Assembly: GCA_019359235.1 (NCBI GenBank) | Contig: JAHHHT010000004.1 | Location: forward strand, 124,001 to 188,000 | Length of the DNA stretch: 64,000 bases | From: Oscillatoria princeps RMCB-10 | GTDB lineage: Bacteria; Cyanobacteriota; Cyanobacteriia; Cyanobacteriales; Oscillatoriaceae | Direction: 5' to 3' | In this document: positions 60,280 through 64,000 of the stretch, in pieces | How the letters are laid out: the number at the start of each line of letters is the position of its first letter | Position numbering within the stretch: position 1 is the stretch's first letter | Program-made: the position numbers and the translations under genes | The notes under the pieces: model-generated | Told to the model about the DNA's origin: nothing | The model's database searches: none | What the model saw: the letters and a program-made list of their open reading frames with translations, nothing else

Positions 60280-60960
60280 ATGTCTAGCTTGCCAGCTGCG
60301 TGGGCGGGAATCGTCAATAGGTTTTCGACTCTGCCCCACTCGAAGTGCCGGCGTCAGGAATGTTCTGAGGAGGTGCTGGCGGTGGAGCAACCCTCGGTGC
60401 CGGCTGTCGGGGAGCTGCATCTCGAAAATGCACCGAATCGCCCTTCGCCGCCGCCAGCTGCTCGAGCCGGTGCGTCTGGGCTGAATGACTGTGAGGCGTG
60501 CAGCTTTGAGGGCAATCGGTTGCTGGCGGCGAAGCGCTATGAAGAGGCGATCGCGGTTTACGAGCGAGCCTTGCAGCTGAAACCGAATGCCTGTTATGCG
60601 TGGCAGCAGCGAGGTGAGGCGATGAGGCGGGTGCGGCGCTACGCAGAGGCGATCGCATCTTGTAACAAAGCGATTGAGTTTAGCGCTAATCCGATTTCTC
60701 GCTACCAGGCGCTAAATGCCAAGGGTGCGCTGCTGTTCGAGTTGCAACTGTATGAGGAAGCGATTGGGGTTTACAATCAGTCGCTGGCAATTTTCCCGAA
60801 TGGCATGGGTTCGCTTCACATTATGGAAATGAAAGGCATGGCGATGTCGAAGTTAGAGCGCTATGACGAGGCGGAGGCGCTGTTTGAGAAAGTTTATCAT
60901 AAAGCGGTGGAGGTTGCTGCGAGTACGGCTGGCTTTGCGGGAAGGTTGGCTGCCGGTTAG
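60280..60960 (+). CDS. TPR-repeat protein
   Basis: 226 aa. A low-complexity N-terminus (about 1-68) is followed by about three to four TPR units: GNRLLAAKRYEEAIAVYERA, GEAMRRVRRYAEAIASCNKA, GALLFELQLYEEAIGVYNQS and GMAMSKLERYDEAEALFEKV. No membrane segment. Function unknown, probably a protein-protein scaffold. GGGAG is 9 nt upstream of the ATG. Confidence 0.78.
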   Translation: MSSLPAAWAGIVNRFSTLPHSKCRRQECSEEVLAVEQPSVPAVGELHLENAPNRPSPPPAARAGASGLNDCEACSFEGNRLLAAKRYEEAIAVYERALQLKPNACYAWQQRGEAMRRVRRYAEAIASCNKAIEFSANPISRYQALNAKGALLFELQLYEEAIGVYNQSLAIFPNGMGSLHIMEMKGMAMSKLERYDEAEALFEKVYHKAVEVAASTAGFAGRLAAG

Positions 60961-60975
60961 TTTGTGGGGGGTGCC

Positions 60976-61118
60976 AGAAACCGGGTTTCTTTAAGAAACC
61001 CGGTTTCTTATAGCAGTTTTCAGTTGCGTGAAGTACGCTTTGATCCCCCCCTAGCCCCCCCTTAAAAAGGGGGGGAACATTCTTAACGCCCCCCTTTTTA
61101 AGGGAGGTTGGGGGGATC
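60976..61118. repeat. Compound repeat: palindrome, 30-bp dispersed repeat and a GATCCCCCC inverted repeat
   Basis: 60976-61008 is an AGAAACCGGGTTTCTT palindrome. 61011-61041 matches 21359-21389. 61041-61118 is a long inverted repeat, GATCCCCCCCTAGCCC...AGGTTGGGGGGATC, with inner CCTTAAAAAGG-type arms, a fuller version of the element at 19865. Confidence 0.8.
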
Positions 61119-61186
61119 TAATATCTGTACCTCACTCAGTATAGCAGTAGGCAGTCAGTTTAGGACACGGGCTCGGAGGAAAGGCG

Positions 61187-61246
61187 TAGGGCAGGCGTCT
61201 CGCCTGCCCTCAAGGTCTCTGGGACAGGCGTCTCGCCTGTCCTACG
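61187..61246. terminator. Two ACAGGCGTCTCGCCTGT-type inverted repeats
   Basis: GGGCAGGCGTCTCGCCTGCC and GGGACAGGCGTCTCGCCTGT stand between convergent genes, a likely terminator region. Confidence 0.6.
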
Positions 61247-61300
61247 TCCTAATCTAAGTGGCTACTGCTATAGCAATCTGCTATAGCTGTGAAGATGATC

Positions 61301-62476
61301 TCACTCGTGACATGCGGGTTTCCGCTGGCGCTTGCGCAAGGTAAACGCAGCAAGTGCCCCAAAGCTCAACAAGCCAAAAACTGTGCCCGGTTCGGGAACT
61401 TTTTCGGTGTTTGAAGCAGGAGACAGATTCTCAAAACCGCTATCCCAAAGCCAAGAAACCTGATAGGAGTCATCAAAATAATCAAATTCCGGTGGGAGAG
61501 GGGCTTCAGATGGAGTTTGTGCGCCTGAGGGAGACGAACTTCCGCCACCGCTTGTTCCAGAGGTGCCGGCAGTTGGTGCGCTAGCGGTGTTCTTTCCTGC
61601 AAGCGCTCCAATGGCACCATTTATCCAATTCGTGTGCCGCGAAACGCGAGTTGCGGCTGAAATATCGGTGTAACTGGAATCTGTTCGGTCGTCGTATAAG
61701 CCACTTATGAAGGAGTTGACACCGGCTAGCAAACCGTTAATGAACATCCCCCCGCCACTATCCCCAGGTGCCACTTGGTATTCTAAGTTTAGAGGTTGGC
61801 TGAGAGGGTCCCAAGACTTGGCTGTGCGGGGATCGTCAAAGTCAGATATCAGTAAATTGTCAGTATACCCCTGACTGCTAAGTTTGCTCCCAACTGCGAT
61901 GATGTTCTGTCCAGCGCGTTTAGTTCCCACTGTGTTAATATTATAGCCGGTTGTGCCGGTACCTGTAGCGCCGAAACCAACGTATGTCCCCTGTTGCATG
62001 TCCTCACCGGCACCGGAAAACAGGCTCGCCTTTGTGACATTCCCGACATTGCTCGCCAGACGCAGAACGGCAAGGTCATTGCCGGCTAGCAAATTGCGAT
62101 TGCTAGAAAACCAGCTGCCGTGTGCTGTGGCACTTATCACTGAGTAACTGCTGCCGCCCACCCAAAAGGTGCCCTGGTTGAGAAATTGGTTTTGACTTTC
62201 AATACAGTGGGCTGCTGTCAGCACATAGGCAGATCCGATCAGCGTTCCCGAACAGCTCCAAGATCCAGCAGAGTTTCTGGCTCCGAGATACCCAACACTG
62301 GCAAATGAATTTGCCAGATTTCTGTATTGCGAATCTGAGCGATCGTGGCGGATGGTGCCGGCTGCGGCGAGTTCGCTCGCGCCGGCTGTTGCCACTAGCG
62401 CTGTCACAGCGGAGGCAATCACGCGGTTAACTTTCAGGCTGCGTGTTATTGCGGTAACAGTTTTTCCCATGTTCAT
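61301..62476 (-). CDS. Secreted trypsin-like serine protease with PEP-CTERM sorting signal
   Basis: 391 aa from the ATG at 62476. Signal peptide about 1-40 (VNRVIASAVTALVATAG). A chymotrypsin-fold domain follows with the triad His90 (TAAHC), Asp134 (NDLAVL) and Ser240 (GDSGGG). A Gly/Ser/Thr-rich linker (about 295-325) leads to a C-terminal VPEPGTVFGLLSFGALAAFT helix and basic RKRQRK tail, the PEP-CTERM signal for processing and surface delivery by an exosortase-type system. The frame is open 18 codons further upstream without good reason. Likely an extracellular protease. Confidence 0.92.
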   Translation of the reverse strand: MNMGKTVTAITRSLKVNRVIASAVTALVATAGASELAAAGTIRHDRSDSQYRNLANSFASVGYLGARNSAGSWSCSGTLIGSAYVLTAAHCIESQNQFLNQGTFWVGGSSYSVISATAHGSWFSSNRNLLAGNDLAVLRLASNVGNVTKASLFSGAGEDMQQGTYVGFGATGTGTTGYNINTVGTKRAGQNIIAVGSKLSSQGYTDNLLISDFDDPRTAKSWDPLSQPLNLEYQVAPGDSGGGMFINGLLAGVNSFISGLYDDRTDSSYTDISAATRVSRHTNWINGAIGALAGKNTASAPTAGTSGTSGGGSSSPSGAQTPSEAPLPPEFDYFDDSYQVSWLWDSGFENLSPASNTEKVPEPGTVFGLLSFGALAAFTLRKRQRKPACHE

Positions 62477-62608
62477 AGCAGACAACCCTGTCAGCGTAGT
62501 TGTTAGTGCGGGCAATCTCCAGAAGGCCATAAGTCAAGCTGGAGCTATCGCCCTTCGCTGCAAGACGAAGATTGCGCTGTTGGGGTGCCGGTGGGAGCTA
62601 ACTACAAA

Positions 62609-62995
62609 TCACCGGCACGGCTGGGCGGCTAATTTCTGCTGGCGCTTCCGCAGGGTGACGGCACTGACAGCGCCGAAGGCCAATAGACCCAAAACTGATG
62701 ATGGTTCTGGGACTTTTTTGGGGTCTGATTCCTGATAGCCTAGCGTGTACATGTCGAAACTGGCTACATCGGTGTCAAAATCGAGTTTAATCGGGAAAAC
62801 CGCAGGGTTAGTTGGGTCAACGTTGAGGCCGGTGACGCTAAACTCCTTAACACCGCTACCGAATAGGGAAACAAAGTCTATGCTGTCGCCGCCGGTGAAT
62901 TCGCCGAGAATAGTTTCCCCGACTGAAACGGTAAAAGGACTGTCAAAACCGCCGGGTAAGTTGAGAATTGAGGTAAACAGGGAGTCGCTAGTCAT
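62609..62995 (-). pseudogene. PEP-CTERM protein lacking its N-terminus
   Basis: 128 aa: a beta-rich exported domain (LFTSILNLPGGFDSPFTVSV, IDFVSLFGSGVKEFSV) and a PEP-CTERM tail (VPEPSSVLGLLAFGAVSAVT then RKRQQK). Such proteins need a signal peptide, but the frame is open upstream only to a stop at 63041-63043 and the extra text (DYPPSATGFTFK) is mature-domain-like. So the 5' part, with signal peptide, is probably lost. The last 100 bp are nearly identical to the tail of the PEP-CTERM gene at 63559. Confidence 0.65.
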
Positions 62996-63043
62996 CTTGA
63001 AGGTGAAGCCAGTAGCAGATGGTGGGTAATCCCTTTTCTGTCA

Positions 63044-63558
63044 CTTTGGCGCAATTTGACCAATTTGCGTCATTTCATGGGAGGTGAGTTTCTGCGCTCT
63101 CTAGTCTTTGAAATCGTCTGAATCCGGGGGGACTCGCCTTTTTCCTGACTAGCCGGTGGAAGATTGCTTGGATTTGCAAGAGGCGTCGCCAAGTGCGTTA
63201 CTCAAGGGAGAAGCCCCTCACTACTGTGACACAAAAGCCGCACCCCCTTAGAGATGCGACAAGCGATGGGAGATTGGGTTTGTGGTGTGCCGGTGGAAAC
63301 CAACTAGATCGCCGGCACCTTTGGCAGCGCTGAGGGTGCGTTTCCGGGGGGAACCCACCCTACTGCTACAAATCACCGGCACTTTTGACAGCGCTTCCGG
63401 TGCGTTCCTGAGGGGAACGCAGCCTACTGCTTGGGTTAGTAATATCATGAACGGTTGCGACGGCATTGTAGAGAGACGCGATTTATCGCGTCTCTACAAG
63501 AGTTTTGCAATAAGGATGCCACCGGACTTGATATAAGTGGGGTGCCGGTAAAAACCAA
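63044..63558. other. Intergenic region with repeats
   Basis: No gene. A perfect-arm palindrome AGAGACGCGATTTATCGCGTCTCT lies at about 63474-63497. CTACAAATCACCGGCAC occurs at 63365 and again at 63560. GGTGCGTTCCTGAGGGGAAC near 63401 resembles GGTGCGTTTCCGGGGGGAAC near 63334. Confidence 0.6.
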
Positions 63559-64000
63559 CTACAAATCACCGGCACCTTTGGCGGCTAATTTCTGCTGGCG
63601 CTTCCGCAGGGTGCCGGCACCGAGAGTGCCGAAGGCCAATAGACCCAAAACTGATGATGGTTCTGGGACAGACCGGTACGCATGGTTGTCGTTTTCAAAT
63701 GCAATGCCATCTGACCTCAGAACTACCTTGTTAAAGGACTCACCTGCTTCGGCGAAGAAATTGACGTAAACGTTGTCAGTAGATCCAGTCCAACTCCCAC
63801 TGGCAGTAGTTGAAACATCACTGCCACTAAAGGTTTTAAGAAGGGTATTGCCACTGTAGAAATCAAGGAAGTTATACGTATCCACTGACCCCCAATACAA
63901 GCCAAAGTAATCCAGTGGATTAGCAAAGCTAATACTGACAGGACTAACTCCGGGTGCGCTGTTGCCCACTGGGTCAACAGTGAGGTAGGGTGTTGTGTCA
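63559..64000 (-). CDS. PEP-CTERM exported protein (5' end outside window)
   Basis: The frame is open from the window edge to a stop at 63559. Visible text TPYLTVDPVGNS, VSISFANPLDYFGLYWGSVD and TYNFLDFYSGNTLLKTFSGS is typical of beta-sandwich PEP-CTERM proteins of unknown ligand. The C-terminal VPEPSSVLGLLAFGTLGAGT helix and RKRQQK tail form the sorting signal. The start is outside the window, so an apparent GTG at 63969 is internal. Confidence 0.8.
   Translation of the reverse strand, partial: DTTPYLTVDPVGNSAPGVSPVSISFANPLDYFGLYWGSVDTYNFLDFYSGNTLLKTFSGSDVSTTASGSWTGSTDNVYVNFFAEAGESFNKVVLRSDGIAFENDNHAYRSVPEPSSVLGLLAFGTLGAGTLRKRQQKLAAKGAGDL

Noticed and set aside
62996-63040. Full-length PEP-CTERM gene by extending the frame upstream of 62995
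   Set aside because: The open frame ends at 63041-63043 with no start codon or signal peptide, so the gene appears truncated.

Overview
The window is chromosomal DNA from a cyanobacterium. The evidence is a complete beta-carboxysome locus (ccmK2, ccmK1, ccmL, ccmM, ccmN, ccmO), a CO2-uptake NDH-1 module (ndhF4, ndhD4, cupB), HIP1-type GCGATCGC sites, PEP-CTERM secreted proteins, and several families of dispersed palindromic repeats in the gaps between genes. The abundance of AGAAACCCGGTTTCTT palindromes and heptanucleotide tandem repeats suggests a filamentous, Oscillatoriales-like genome. That placement is inference, not proof.

Layout. 0-3 kb: the end of an oligopeptide-type ABC ATPase, a 234-bp duplicated non-coding unit and a WecG/TagA/CpsF glycosyltransferase. 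3-6.2 kb: a heavily broken GH15-like gene and a probably frameshifted unknown gene. 7.3-15.6 kb: a signalling block with a REC-GAF-PAS-GAF-PAS adenylate cyclase, the remains of a giant Ser/Thr kinase-AAA-TPR-GAF-phosphatase protein whose AAA part is deleted, an intact GAF-SpoIIE phosphatase end, a SiaB-like ATPase and an STAS antagonist. 15.7-24.3 kb: SDR, LhgO, a histidine kinase, a zincin-like protein, a MITE, a broken TPR gene behind a perfect consensus promoter, a sigma-like protein and a VOC protein. 24.6-36.9 kb: a carbon-concentrating supercluster with a CmpR-type LysR regulator, the ccm genes on the minus strand, and ndhF4-ndhD4-cupB on the plus strand with a TnpB relic between ndhF4 and ndhD4. 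36.9-40.2 kb: a tightly coupled three-gene minus-strand cassette (DUF262 protein, DUF3696-type ATPase, unrecognised protein). 40.8-43.7 kb: a small secreted protein and PBP2. 44-46.5 kb: a type II restriction-modification locus with a PmeII-like endonuclease, a methyltransferase and a second broken methyltransferase. 46.7-64 kb: mainly housekeeping genes (purU, ftsH, an AI-2E transporter, a homocysteine biosynthesis protein, a GDT1-type transporter, sdhA), then a secreted trypsin-like protease and two PEP-CTERM proteins.

How the parts work together. The carboxysome genes and the NdhF4/NdhD4/CupB hydration complex form one inorganic-carbon system, probably sensed by the LysR regulator. The phosphatase, SiaB-like and STAS genes look like a working partner-switch module left behind when its parent giant kinase decayed. 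The DUF262/ATPase cassette and the restriction locus lie about 4 kb apart and look like mobile defence or stress genes.

The best candidate for an undescribed system is the three-gene cassette at 36945-40165. Several genes between 3 and 23 kb carry multiple frameshifts. I read these as pseudogenes, but assembly error cannot be excluded from the sequence alone.
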